From assembly GCF_001039355.2 (NCBI RefSeq), contig NW_019775125.1, forward strand, positions 68,697 to 132,696: a DNA stretch of 64,000 nucleotides, written 5' to 3'. Both the position numbers and the translations under genes were made by a program. The DNA is from Lingula anatina. Lineage: Eukaryota; Brachiopoda; Lingulata; Lingulida; Lingulidae. Below the pieces are notes generated by a model. It had not been told where the DNA came from. It worked only from the letters and a program-made list of their open reading frames with translations, and searched no databases. How positions within the stretch are numbered: the stretch's first letter is position 1; every line of letters starts with the position of its first letter. Of the stretch, positions 11,460 through 23,800 are shown piece after piece.

Positions 11460-11810
11460 AAAGTCCCATGGATGGACAGAAAAAAAAACGAATGCAGAAG
11501 TTATGGACATGGCTAGATACAAGAGATCCCTTCTCAACACCATCAGAGAAAGACAGCTCAAATTTTTCGGCCATATAATCAGGGCTGGCGGACTAGAGAA
11601 ACTGTTATGGAGTGGCAATATATGTGGAAAAAAAGAGCAGAGGAAGACAACGCACAAAATTCACAGACAGCTTAAACAAATTAGCAACGAATAAAGAGGG
11701 CAACAACAATGAGCTCATGAGGAAGACTGAAAACAGGGAAGAATGGAGAGCCATGGTCGTTCATGTCTGCAAGACCAGGCCCTACAGGACGTCCTTTAGG
11801 GACAACTGAA
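11460..11810 (+). pseudogene. LINE reverse-transcriptase C-terminal remnant
   Basis: The plus strand encodes NAEVMDMARYKRSLLNTIRE and RQLKFFGHIIRAGGLEKLLW, continuing after a frameshift near 11620 as EKKSRGRQRTKFTDSLNK and ENREEWRAMVVHVCKTRP. This matches the region after the polymerase domain of LINE-type ORF2 proteins (the GHIxR and GKRSRGRQRTK motifs). The upstream polymerase is absent. It lies antisense to the EGF exons and is non-functional. Confidence 0.75.
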
Positions 11811-11959
11811 ATATTCCATTTCAAATGTCAAGTCTGTATGTATTAAGGTATACAGGAAACTGGATGATATTTCTGCTCATCGTGTGATCCTGACTGTGAA
11901 CGTAAATTCGACATTGTACTTAGGAAAAGAATGCTTCATTCAGATAAAACTAACCTTAC

Positions 11960-12015
11960 TTGCTTGTTCGCACAAATTCTGTTTCAGCATTGTTACTGTC
12001 AAGGTCTCCAAGGTG
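11960..12015 (-). pseudogene. Decayed copy of the 6641-type first exon
   Basis: The minus strand here reads tcaccTTGGAGACC then TTGACAGTAACA, aligned with tcaccATGGAGATC then TCGACAGTGACA of the exon at 6545-6641. The start codon is TTG instead of ATG, and the following sequence diverges. A later in-frame ATG and a phase-1 donor (GCAA|GTAAGG, about 11958) remain, and would join the EGF exon at 11292-11399 in frame. It could be a relic or a weak first exon. Confidence 0.35.
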
Positions 12016-12492
12016 ACGTGACGCAAAAAAAAAAAAAAAAAAAAAAAATTAGTCAGTATGAAAACTTAAGTCAATAATACTGCAATATCATTTTCCTGTT
12101 TTTGTCAAAGATGACAAGGAAAGGTTCGGATTTCATGCTTGTGATAATGNATCTAATCACATTCTTAATATAATCATACACTACTATGTTTACTGTTAAC
12201 GGTATAGCTTTATGCAAATGATGTACTTTAACCTACTAGTTTTGGCCAGTAGTTAAGAAAGCGTGTTCAAGGAATTTTTCTGTTTGGCTTAAGAGAGATT
12301 GTTATGGGACAGTATGTTAAGAAACTATAGCAAAACAATCCTTGCATCACGATCAGTTTAATGTCAGAATGGACCGATAGCAACGCGGTTTGAGAATTTT
12401 ACCTCTCTCTCTTTCTCTCTTTTTTGATATCTTCTTTCTATCATTTATGTCGGAATGGATTGATACAGTTTCTTTATATTCTCCTTCCTCGT

Positions 12493-12496
<4 letters not shown>

Positions 12497-12532
<36 letters not shown>
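12497..12532. repeat. (TC)n microsatellite
   Basis: Uninterrupted TC repeat of about 36 bases between AT-rich flanks. Confidence 0.95.
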
Positions 12533-12535
<3 letters not shown>

Positions 12536-12689
12536 GTGACAACATACATGTATATTAAACATGTCGACTGCATGCATGTTATTTACCAGGGTCGACAGGT
12601 GCAACCATTGGAAAAATTAATCCACCAGAATGAGGGCATCATGTTATTTAACTGACAATCACCGCTCTTTTTCCTTCCTCTCATTCTCT

Positions 12690-12826
12690 CATTAGTTTAT
12701 CTAACTCAAGCACGACCCCGTATAATATGCTTCTTTTCCTTGCTTCTCTTTCTCTCCCTCTCTTTGGCTCTCATCACTTTGTTATGGAGCGGTTAACTGG
12801 CACTTATCGCCATATCCCACCACCCA

Positions 12827-12884
<58 letters not shown>

Positions 12885-13030
12885 ATATATAGTGGCACAT
12901 ATCCTGGCACTGTCGCAGTTTACCCTTATAACTGCTAAAAAACAAAACATTAACTGAACGGGAGGGACGACAAATGCAATTAACTGTTTAGTCAATTTTC
13001 ACACCTGTCTACACAGCTGTCTTGGGTGAG
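12690..13030. mobile_element. (TC)n(AC)n-core repeat family, copy I
   Basis: Left part CTTATCGCCATATCCCACCA, then (TC)n (about 12829-12870) and (AC)n, then CGCAGTTTACCCTTATAACT, CAAATGCAATTAACTG and TTTAGTCA. The same order of blocks recurs at 13133, 14150 and 16870. No protein and no clear terminal repeats, so probably a nonautonomous element of unknown class. Confidence 0.5.
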
Positions 13031-13132
13031 GGGACGGGTGTTCTCAGTCATTGTGTCAAGGTCGGTGTCACTGATCAGATAATCGAGAAAAAACTGGAAG
13101 AAAGCGCACTTGGACTAAACTACCAGCATTGC

Positions 13133-13190
13133 TGTTAACATTAATAATCATTATTGAGGCGTTACACTAGTCTGATTATAGTCACAATCT

Positions 13191-13241
<51 letters not shown>

Positions 13242-13420
13242 CACACACACACACACACATTGGCTTATATCTTGACATAAAACATTTACCAATATTCGCA
13301 GTTTACCCCTATAGATGAATGAAAATGCTAAAAATAAAATATTAATTGAACAGGGATGTGAGCAAATGCCCTTAATTGATTAGTCCCATTTTATAATTCT
13401 CAACACAGCTGACTTGTGAT
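13133..13420. mobile_element. (TC)n(AC)n-core repeat family, copy II
   Basis: Begins near TTATTGAGGCGTTACACTAG, has (TC)n at about 13198-13238 and (AC)n, then AAACATTTACCAATAT, CAGTTTACCCCTATAG, GAGCAAATGC and TTGATTAGTCCCA. Shares blocks with the copies at 12690, 14150 and 16870. Confidence 0.55.
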
Positions 13421-13621
13421 CTGACACAATATATTCAACATTATTTTAATTGGCCATTATGAATACATGAATACAAAATCCCAACACAAATCTAATTGAG
13501 ATTATGCGGTAACTCAATTAGGCGAACATGTGCCTTTCCCCACTATAGGATATTGGCCAAAATCCCATTGGGTCAAATGAGACACATATTCTGGATGTGA
13601 AGGCCGTCCAATGAAATTCCT

Positions 13622-14105
13622 ATAGAGTCCTATATACTTTCTTCACTTTCGATTTGGACCCTGGAACCCCCTACCAGAGCTCCACCTACTGCTGTTGCAG
13701 AACCGGTTGAAGGCCCTTGGACAGATTTTGTGACTGTTAGCACACCTTAGCGACATCATCCATCTGGTCTCTGGTAGAAAAATAGGTGGACCCTAGTTTC
13801 AGAAGCTTCAAAACAATCCCGAGCCCCAAAGGGGTGGGACGAATCCATCTGCTGGGAGGATGCATGTTCACAGATTGGTTTTTCAATATATATGTCAATG
13901 TATAATTCCTAAAATTATTCTCTTTCCTGATGTACAGACAATTCATGTAGGCCTACATGCGACTTGGTATAGGGTTCATAAGTGGAGGGGGTTGTTTTCA
14001 ACCAGTGTTTGAAGGCATGTCCCACTGGTCAGACAAAGTGGTAGATTTCAAACAGTGAAAAGCATTCTGCTCAGGTCAACTAAACCACCATCATTGACAG
14101 AGATG

Positions 14106-14153
<48 letters not shown>

Positions 14154-14788
14154 GAGGCGTTATGCTAGTATGGTTCATCTCTTGGCTGCTTGTCTGGCGA
14201 AGCATTCTTTATACCTTTCTCTCTCTCTCTCTCTTATCATTTGGTCATGGAACGGTTTGTCGGGTCTTGGCTTGGTTGAATGGACAATCACCACCACCCT
14301 CCACCACCCATTTATCTCTCTCTCCTCTTCTCTCTCTCACACACAAACGCACACATTTTGATAAAACGTTTACCAATATCCCCAATTTATCCTTACAGTT
14401 AAGTCAAACTGCTGAAATACCAAATATTCATTGAAGAGGAATGAGGGCAAATGCAATAATATTAATTGTTTAGTCCCATATATATGTAGCTGACTTGCAA
14501 CCAGACAAAATATTACATTCGAAGTGGTTTACCTCAGCCAGTCGTCCCAGCTTTTGACATCATATCTACACTCATATTGTACAAGGCCATGACAATCTAT
14601 GTACCAGTACAGAAATAAATTGAATTGAATTGATATTCTTAGTTTTTCCAACTACATTTGTGCTGCATTTGAGAGCTAATACAGCCGAAATGTGCACGAA
14701 TCATTCCAGTAGAGATTAAAAATGTCGAAAATTGGATCGCCGATGTTCGCGGGGGCATGATGTTCATGTACCGGGTCATGCGGGGGCG
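13622..14788. repeat. Duplicated block, copy 1 of the 13.6/16.35-kb pair
   Basis: Nearly identical to 16350-17498, including a (TTA)n run at 14106-14153 and a (TC)n(AC)n-type element at about 14150-14510. It ends at a single N (14789) followed by poly(A). This position suggests a contig join, so the pair may be two haplotypes. Confidence 0.8.
14150..14510. mobile_element. (TC)n(AC)n-core repeat family, copy III
   Basis: TTATTGAGGCGTTATGCTAG, a short interrupted (TC)n, CACACACAAACGCACACA, AACGTTTACCAATATCCCCA, GAGGGCAAATGCAAT and TTGTTTAGTCCCATA, in the same order as copies I and II. Its (TC)n core is shorter and more interrupted. Confidence 0.6.
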
Positions 14789-16349
14789 NAAAAAAAAAAA
14801 AAAAAAGATGCATAAAGAAATAGTGTGATAGAGAAAACGTACATAAAATGCTGGAACAACTGTTCAAAGAACATGAGGAAGTTGACAAACACACTTTCAG
14901 CATAAAGTCTATGCACAACAAACCTGAAATGGTTAAATTTTACATCGGTCTTGAAACCTACGAGGAATTTAAAATTTTCATGACTTTTTATACCCTGACA
15001 TTACCTAAGTATAAAAAAATGGCATGAAAACTGTCATGTGAAACTTTGGTTTGATTTAACAGCAAGGTTAAAGCTGGTTTTAGTTTTACTTTGGTTTTAG
15101 AGTATTGTTATCGCCATCGCTTAGACCTTAGTAAAACTAAAACCAGGTATAAACCTGACTGTGAAGGAGTATTGAATCGTATATTACTTATGCAAATAAC
15201 AAAAAAGAGAACAATTTTACCAAATATCTCATTTTTATTATCACAATGCACTTGAACATATCTAGAAAATGTTTAAAACATTGCATTTTAAAACAGACTC
15301 GTAGGCAACAATTTCAAAAGGGGGGTTCTTGTTCTGAAAAAGTGGAACTTTTCTCATAAAAACTTCATGTATCTAGATCAAATTTTACCCAGAGTGGACC
15401 TTTTCCCTGCAAATGGGGCGGTACTTTCGAACCCCCGAACCCCCCTGGCTACGGTACTGTGAAATATCGTAAGGTACCTTGGAAAGATATTTCCATCATT
15501 GGTTTTATTATGCAAAATAAAATTGTGAAACGAAATAATGAATTGTATTTATTAATAGGTAAATAATACAAAAAAAAAAAAAAAAAAAAGGGTTGGGCAT
15601 TCCCTTCAAGGACTTGGTCCATTCTCCACTGTCTTGATTCAAACTTCAATCTGGTAGGCCTACTTCTAATTTTCTCTGCCGTCTGGATCCAGTATTTTGT
15701 TTCTCTCTCTCTGTCCTCACTGTACAGTTTACACCTATAAAACAAGTAAAAAATAGTCATGAAAATAATTATTAAAGTCATCATCAACACATCTATAACA
15801 GTGATTTATTTACATACATAGGCCTACATATTAGACTGATGACAAAACAGAAAATTGACTAGTCATATTTTTTTAAACGAAATCTACCTGGATACACAAC
15901 AGAAAGATAATGAAGTGAAAACAAAGATAAATGCACTGATATTGACGTTGAGCTTGTACTAATTACCTGTACAGTGCACTAGCCCACCTCGGAGATTGTA
16001 TCAGATAATTGCCTGAACCAGGTGACAAATTTATCTCCCCAATAAATGACTCAGGTGAACATAATTACATAATGACCACATTAGGGTTTTGTATTTGGTC
16101 TTGTATTTAAGAAAATATCGTGTAACATACCTTTTTATCAGCTCTTCTTTTTTGCCTGATGTGTGGGCATCCTACATTTTAACCAAGGTTTCAACTTCGG
16201 CTTGTTTAATATCGCCCACGGCACGTCTTATGCTTCCATCATGTGTTCCTATCGCAGTGAACAACACTTCCGGTACTATTTTGACCCCTGCAGTGCACAA
16301 TTCCGGTCATGCGCACATCGCACCTTTCGAATAATTTCGAAGTCGTATT
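14789..16349. other. No recognised gene; repeat fragment
   Basis: Starts with a single N and poly(A). A fragment at about 15318-15455 ends with CGAACCCCCGAACCCCCCTG and GCTACGGTACTG, like ends of widespread nonautonomous elements. A (A)n tract lies at 15571-15589. No exon recognised. Confidence 0.4.
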
Positions 16350-16825
16350 ATAGTCCTATATACTTTCTTCACTTTCGATTTGGACCCTGGGACCCCCTAC
16401 CAGAGCTCCACCTACTGCTGTTGCAGAACCGGTTGAAGGCCCTTGGACAGATTTTGTGACTGTTAGCGCACCTTGGCGACATCATCCATCTGGTCTCTGG
16501 TAGAAAAATAGGTGGACCCTAGTTTCAGAAGCTTCAAAACAATCCCGAGCCCCAAAGGGGTGGGACGAATCCATCTGCTGGGAGGATGCATGTTCACAGA
16601 TTGGTTTTTCAATATATATGTCAATGTATAATTCCTAAAATTATTCTCTTTCCTGATGTACAGATAATTCATGTACATGCGACTTGGTATAGGGTTCATA
16701 AGTGGAGGGGGTTGTTTTCAACCATTGTTTGAAGGCATGTCCCACTGGTCAGACAAAGTGGTAGATTTCAAACAGTGAAAAGCATTCTGCTCAGGTCAAC
16801 TAAACCACCATCATTGACAGAGATG

Positions 16826-16870
<45 letters not shown>

Positions 16871-17498
16871 GAGGCGTTATGCTAGTATGGTTCATCTCTT
16901 GGCTGCTTGTCTGGCGAAGCATTCTTTTTACCTTTCTGTCTCTCTCTCTTATCATTTGGTCATGGAACGGTTTGTCGGGTCTTGGCTTGGTTGAATGGAC
17001 AATCACCACCACCCTCCACCACCCATTTATCTCTCTCTTCTCTTCTCTCTCTCTCACACACAAACGCACACATTTTGATAAAACGTTTACCAATATCCCC
17101 AATTTATCCTTACAGTTTAGTGAAACTGCTGAAATACCAAACATTCATTGAAGAGGAATGAGGGCAAATGCAATAATATTAATTGTTTAGTCCCATATAT
17201 GTAGCTGACTTGCAACCAGACAAAATATTACATTCGAAGTGGTTTACCTCAGCCAGTCGTCCCAGCTTTTGACATCATATCTACACTCATATTGTACAAG
17301 GCCATGACAATCTATGTACCAGTACAGAAATAAATTGAATTGAATTGATATTCTTAGTTTTTCCAACTACATTTGTGCTGCATTTGAGAGCTAATACAGC
17401 CGAAATGTGCTCGAATCATTCCAGTAGAGATTAAAAATGTCGAAAATTGGATCGCCGATGTTCGCGGGGGCATGATGTTCATGTACCGGGTCATGCAG
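16350..17498. repeat. Duplicated block, copy 2 of the 13.6/16.35-kb pair
   Basis: Matches 13622-14788 with few substitutions; the (TTA)n run is about 16826-16870 and the fourth (TC)n(AC)n-type element is about 16870-17230. Similarity stops near GGGTCATGC, where copy 1 meets its N. Confidence 0.8.
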
Positions 17499-17499
17499 G

Positions 17500-20400
17500 G
17501 TATAGCCCTACATACGTTTACGGCAATATAATTAGTTACTTGCTGCTGTTAACTTTAAATGCCGTGTGAAATGACAATTGGTTGACGTACTAAGAGATAA
17601 GGTTTCACAGAAAACAGACCAAAACCACTATATTTTGCATATCGTAAACATAATGTGTTAGTTATATATATTTATATTGAGAGCGTGAGCCCTACAAAAG
17701 ATAAAATACAAAGATACAAAAAAACAACACAATGTTTTTTTTTATGTACCAAAATGTAGATTGTATTTCTGAACGATATACACCATGGGCATGGCTAACT
17801 ATTGCCACACTTTGCTACACTGTATCAATATGGTAGCAACAATGCTACAATGTATATCTATATATACTGACTGCAGCAAACATGCAACAATGTACAATTT
17901 AAAAATGCAGCAAAGACAAAAATATGAATCTACATATGTGACATACCACGATTGAGAAAGAACTTTGGACATATATTTCACAGTATGAAATACGTATTGA
18001 TCAGAATAAACCTACACATAATTAAATGGAGAAAAATAGTTCTTGTTTACCTATTGCAAATTTGTCAAATTATTTGGGCAAACAATATTTAATGAAGCTT
18101 CAATATGTATAGAATAAGAAAACATTTCACAATATCTTCACCAGAATGTATGCTTTTACTAGAGAAATCTGGAATTATAATAAAACAAGCACTGTTCTCA
18201 TTAAAACCTGTCAAAGCCACAGACATGGTACGTCAACTGATGGATATAAATCATTAATCAAAAAGACCTGTTTACACTGACCTGTCAATCAAACTTTTCC
18301 CTTTCTGTGTCAGTTCACTATACTCCTACAAGAAGAGAATTTGCGGTCAATGAAACAGCTACACTTTTACTAAATACTTAGTTTTTTTCAACCAATCTTA
18401 ACTGAAAACCATTTATTCTCTGCTATTATCCAGTACCTGTGTATAAGTTGACATACATATATTAAATAGAATTGCGACTGAAGTCTGTAGCTATAAATAG
18501 TCCAATCTAAGTTGGTGTAAATGCCTATTATATTCACTCTTTATAAAATCATCCAGTATGCATTACCTGGATGAGAACTTTTATTAATATTAACAATTAA
18601 AATCATTATTGAGATCATCAAATTCAATTTAAAGGCGGGGGAAAGCATGAATAATTTAAATACACATGAAAAATTTCACCGAATATGATTCAGTGTTATC
18701 GATGTGTACATTTTCTAAGCTCAAATGCTCCCTACTTAATAACATATCATTAATAATTACACTTTAAAATAAAAGCAAACAAATAAAAATAATGCTTTGT
18801 AAACAGACGCCTTCATGGTAAAAAATGCTGTCTAAAAAATCAGCAAACGCTTCCCCAAACCCACCCAGTCTGAACCCCTTTCAGCATAGAAATAGTACTG
18901 AGCTTCTTCTGCTTTCAAAACTATTTGTCATGTTTCTTGCACCATAAGTATTGATACTTAAAATAACAGAGCTGCTTTCTTATTTATACGGTTACTTTCA
19001 GGGGGAAAAAAAGTGGTTTCACAATCTTTTTCCAGCAAAAGAGCATCAAACCATTTGCATATTTTGCTTAAGTGCACATATGCACAGGAAAGGACAGGAC
19101 AGGAGTAACAATTGATGTCAAGGGTGTACCTGATCATAAAATTGATTATAATGTAAATAATTTTGACAGCAGAAAAAGCTACACCACTTTTGCCTTGCCC
19201 CTACCATTCATCAAACCCTTTCAGTTTTGTAAATCTTTGCAGTCTAAAATATGTACACTTGCTCGACTTGACATTTTTTAAAAGAAATGAGGCAGAAAAT
19301 GGAAGGCTGCCTTTCCTTTTTATTCCACTGGTCATGAATATTTAATACACCATTTAGTAAAATTAAGGCTCTTGTGCAGTACACACAATATCCAATTTGT
19401 TACACAGGAATACTCCTTTTAGGGCAAGACAGCTGACAATCGACAAAAACAGAAAATTGCCAAACTTGATTTAGAGTGAAAAATCCATTTAAAATTGTTT
19501 CCATGATTCACAATTTACGCTTAAAATTGCACGATTATAGCAACATAGCGCAACGCATACAGATCTAACAGAAAGCGTTGCATTTAAGGAGAACCAGGCT
19601 TGTTCAATGACACCTCATGGTGGTGCTAGTGTACAGGAAAAGCCACACCCATGACTCTTTTTAGCTGTAATAGCCACATCCAAGCAACCTTTACAATCGA
19701 CCTTGTGCTGAAGATATGAAATAAAATACACACTTATTTATTGTCCAGTTTATCTTCAGTCTTGTCCTCATGGTCACAAAACCTGTAGATATTACACCCA
19801 CAAATGCAATGTGAGAAGTTGCACTCAGCCTGCACCCTGGGAGCCATCAGTATGACCAGATATCTTAGAAATGAATGAGATGACAATCAAGTCACAAGTG
19901 AGCATTTAAGATGGTGGTTGTACAAAGGAGGAGCAGCTTTTCTTCCTCCCTACTGATCACCATTAAACCCTGGTGTACTTTCCCATTCAACGGCAGATCC
20001 AGAATTCAATGGTGGGTTTTCATTTAAACTGCCACAAACTCTCTCTCGCATTTGTCAATATCTCATACATGTTTTAATTACTCTAAAATAGTCTTATGAC
20101 AACTGCTTATTCACCACGTAGCATCGCCAGTTTGTCATATATTGTATTGGTAATAAATTATGCAGTATTCCTGTAAAATGTACATCCTCGTATGTCTACA
20201 TGTTCTTGTCTTGTTCATTCACATATCCATGTCATATATTTCCCCGTGAGGCTTTTGTTTAATTGTTTCACAAGCCATCTTATTGATAAGTAAGCAAGCA
20301 GGGCACCTCTTAGGGCTGAGCAATAGTGTCGCGGAGTAACACTTTAGAGAACCCTCCTTGACCATCCCTTAAAAACTTGTTCCACCTAGCAGCACAATAC

Positions 20401-20768
20401 ATTATAATAGGACTCAGATGGCAAAACTTGTCAGTTTTGGGATCATATGTGAGCTTTATGGAAGATCATATCACTGTCTGCTTCTTAGTAACTGACCCAC
20501 TCAGACTGTGTTACTTGAATGCTGTGCACTTTTGCCATTTTTTTTCCTGCTCAGTCACAGAGCTGTCCTAGCTGCCTTGCGACGTCACCATGGAAATAGT
20601 GTCACCATGGAGATGGAGAAAGAGAGAGATGTGACCTCTGAACCTTAAGGTGTGTCCATTTCCATTACACCAGCACGTGCGGGCGTTATGTCCATGCATG
20701 CACATGTAAGAGATGAAGATGGCTTTGTGACCTTTAGTTCAACGTTTAGTTCACCTTCTTGCAGGGTG
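17500..20768 (-). other. Probable PTPN 3' UTR and downstream flank
   Basis: No exon or protein is recognisable. The stretch is AT-rich and lies directly downstream of the PTPN stop codon. On the minus strand there are several AATAAA signals, for example 19737-19742 and 19319-19324; I cannot tell which is used. Two CACCATGGA repeats with a GACGTCA-like site lie at 20580-20612. The UTR end is unknown. Confidence 0.45.
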
Positions 20769-20806
20769 TCATCTTTGATAATCATCCAGTGGCTTTACAA
20801 TACCCT
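20769..20806 (-). CDS. PTPN terminal coding exon and stop
   Basis: After acceptor tacatttcag the exon reads [12 protein letters not shown] then TGA at 20769-20771. EGxVKPL matches the C terminus of the PTPN3/PTPN4 family, and the tail is as short as theirs. The 3' UTR follows towards lower coordinates. Confidence 0.92.
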
Positions 20807-23800
20807 CTGAAATGTAGGAACACATGGTCAACACTGATGCACCGACATTCACTAGTGAGGAAACTTATAGGGTGTTATGTAGTCTATACATGATCATTTT
20901 AGGGTATGTATATATTTGAAACAGTGAGGAGACCTACATTAAATTATCAGGCAGATAGGCAAATAATGGGAAATTACCATTTCTTTGACCAACACAATAA
21001 ATGAATTATAAGTTAAAAATAACCCTGACCCTACATTTCAAAAATTTGGAAAAAAAAAACTATAATCAATAAACATAGGATACAAGATAAAAATCAACCA
21101 TGTTTTTTTTTTTTTTTTTTTTTTTAGCAAAAAAAAGTGCTTTAGTGACTACTGTTTGAAAGAATAAAGACTGTTGTATCTGCTGTTTCTAAAACTGTCA
21201 AACTTACCACTGTAGACTCGCAGAATGGCTTCACACACAAACCTGTACTGACTCTGAAATTTTGTGAAAAATAATATTATTTATAATAATAATAAATAAA
21301 TAAATAAAATAAAAAAAATTAAGATTGAAAAGCAGTGGCAATAAAATGTTAAGCTTGTATTTGAGTACAGTGTACATATTTATAAATTCAGGTAAACATG
21401 GATAAAATATATCTCTAAAATTATCAATAAAATAAGTAACTTATCATGGACTGCACACAGAACGGTATTTACATTAGTCTAATCTGACATTAAACAACCC
21501 AGTCTAATCAAGTGTCACAAAACAAAAGCCATTGCTTGCTTTTTATGAAACAAGTAAAATATCCTCATCAAAGTGAATTACAACTTATTTATTCTGTGTA
21601 AAATAACATCCATATATATATTTTTTAATTAACACGTTAAGACCATTGCAACTCCTGCCCTTTAGAATCTTCACAGAGTTAGGTCGCTTGAAAATTATAT
21701 CAGTGAAAACCCATGGGGAATCCCCCTCCCCTCCCCGTCCCTGGCCAGGCTATGAAGATAAAGAGACCATTCCCACAGATTTTTTGATCGATCTATCTCC
21801 CTGGGGAGTCTCACTAAACTGTGATCAACTTAACCGGCTTAAATGCCTGTCACGACTAGTTAAACTGTTAGGGGGAAAATATCTTTACCCTAGCTGATTC
21901 GGTAGGCGTGACAGACATTTAAGCCTCTTGAGCTGACGGCAATGTAGCATGTACCCCCAGGGAGTTAGGTTGATCCAGAGGGATCGATCTAAGTATGGGA
22001 ACCCAGTCAAAGATGGCACTACTCACAGCTGTCTGTATTAGCATGGCACGTTGGTCTCTCATCTGGCGTACGATGTCCAGAGGGTACACTGGTTGGTTGG
22101 CCTCGATTAAACACATGGCGGTTTCCATGGTGATCAGGACACCTGTGCGCCCAATACCAGCACTGAAATAGGTAGAGTGAATGAATAAAGAGATTATTGT
22201 TTTTGTTTTGTTTATGACATATATGCACTTCTTAATCTTTTCTTCTAACTAGAAATGTTATCTTTGTCAATGTTATTGTTCATGTTATTTGCTCAGGATA
22301 CCTTGTATTCTTGATTATTATTTATTTCTGCAAAGGAAATTATACAGATTACTGTTTACCCCTTAATATGATTTTTCCTCATTTTTTTTCAAACTTCAAA
22401 GGTGACAAACAGCAAATGTCATTTCACAAAAATACACCACCCATTTTCAATGTAACAACCACTTCATTAATCATGATAGTGTGCTTACATGAGAGACCCA
22501 ACATAGTATGCTTATATGAGAGAACAAACTAAGCATCTTAACTTAATGATGTCATGCACATGTACACTGGTTTGTTATATGACTTATATCACATACCTGC
22601 AGTGCACGACAGTTGGTTCAACCATTCCCACTCGGTTCTGTCGCACACGGATGACAAAATCTAGGAAGTCGCTGGAATCATCCGGCACGCCATGGTCAGG
22701 CCAGGCTATATACTGCATTTGCACTATGTGTCTCTCTTCATTGGTCTAAAAATAACAAATCAGATCATTAAACACTTTTCTGTACAGTTTTTCTTGTTAG
22801 GATTGAAGTAAATTTAACTTGATGCTTCTGACATTTTGCAAATTGAGGCTATTTCTGCACCAGACTGTATCAGGTCCCAACCTAGAGCTTGTTTCATAAA
22901 CTACTTAGTAAACACAATAAATTTTTGAGAAATAGAACGCATCAATGGATCAATAAAATGGATGCTTGCACTTGGCGAGCCATTATTATAAACCACTGTA
23001 GACTTACATCCATGTTGACTAACAGAAACTCTCTGAAGGCAAAGGACGGGGTTTCTTGCTCCTTGAGGCAGGTAAGCTGAAGTGCTCCAAGGTCTTCGGT
23101 TTCGTAGAGATTTGGCCAATACTGGTGACATTTCACCTGGAACACAGAAAATAGATATATAAATAAGTGAAACACATACATAAATAAATAATAAGTAAGG
23201 GCAGATTTAATTAATGGGTTAATTAATGAATAAATGATAGAATTAAACCACTGTGTATATTTTAGCAGAGCTTCTTTATAATAACTGGCAGCAAGTTTAT
23301 GATTGTCTTCTGGAAATTACAACATGATCACAAAGGCCAAAACTGACCCTTCCTCTCTCCATCTTAGTGGTCAGCATGACAACTAGAGTGGACTGCTGCT
23401 CCCAGATCATCTCCCAGTAATCCACCACTGTGTTGGGCAGGGGACCCTGGGCTGCTATGTACCTATTTACAATACCAGAGCCAGGAATTTCCATCTGAAA
23501 GGAACACATAGTGATGCTTATTATAACATGTTGATATATACTGCTATGTATTGATACTTGTTGTTACATATTGATACTTATTGTTATGTACTGATACTTT
23601 GTTACATGTTCATACTTGTTGTTACACACTGATACTTAGTTACATGTTGATACTTATATACTGCTACATATTGATACTTGTTGTTACATATTGACACTTG
23701 TCATTATATATCGCTTTTGATAGTGATACATATTGCTCCTATCAGTATTCAGATTTAAATAATAAAAATGGCACTTACATTTACAAAATTTGCATTAATG

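Noticed and set aside
22021-22128. Open frame continuing past the PTPN catalytic exon into the intron
   Set aside because: The frame runs past the GTGAGT donor at 22026 into the MITE; the family sequence resumes at 21253, so the extension is intron.
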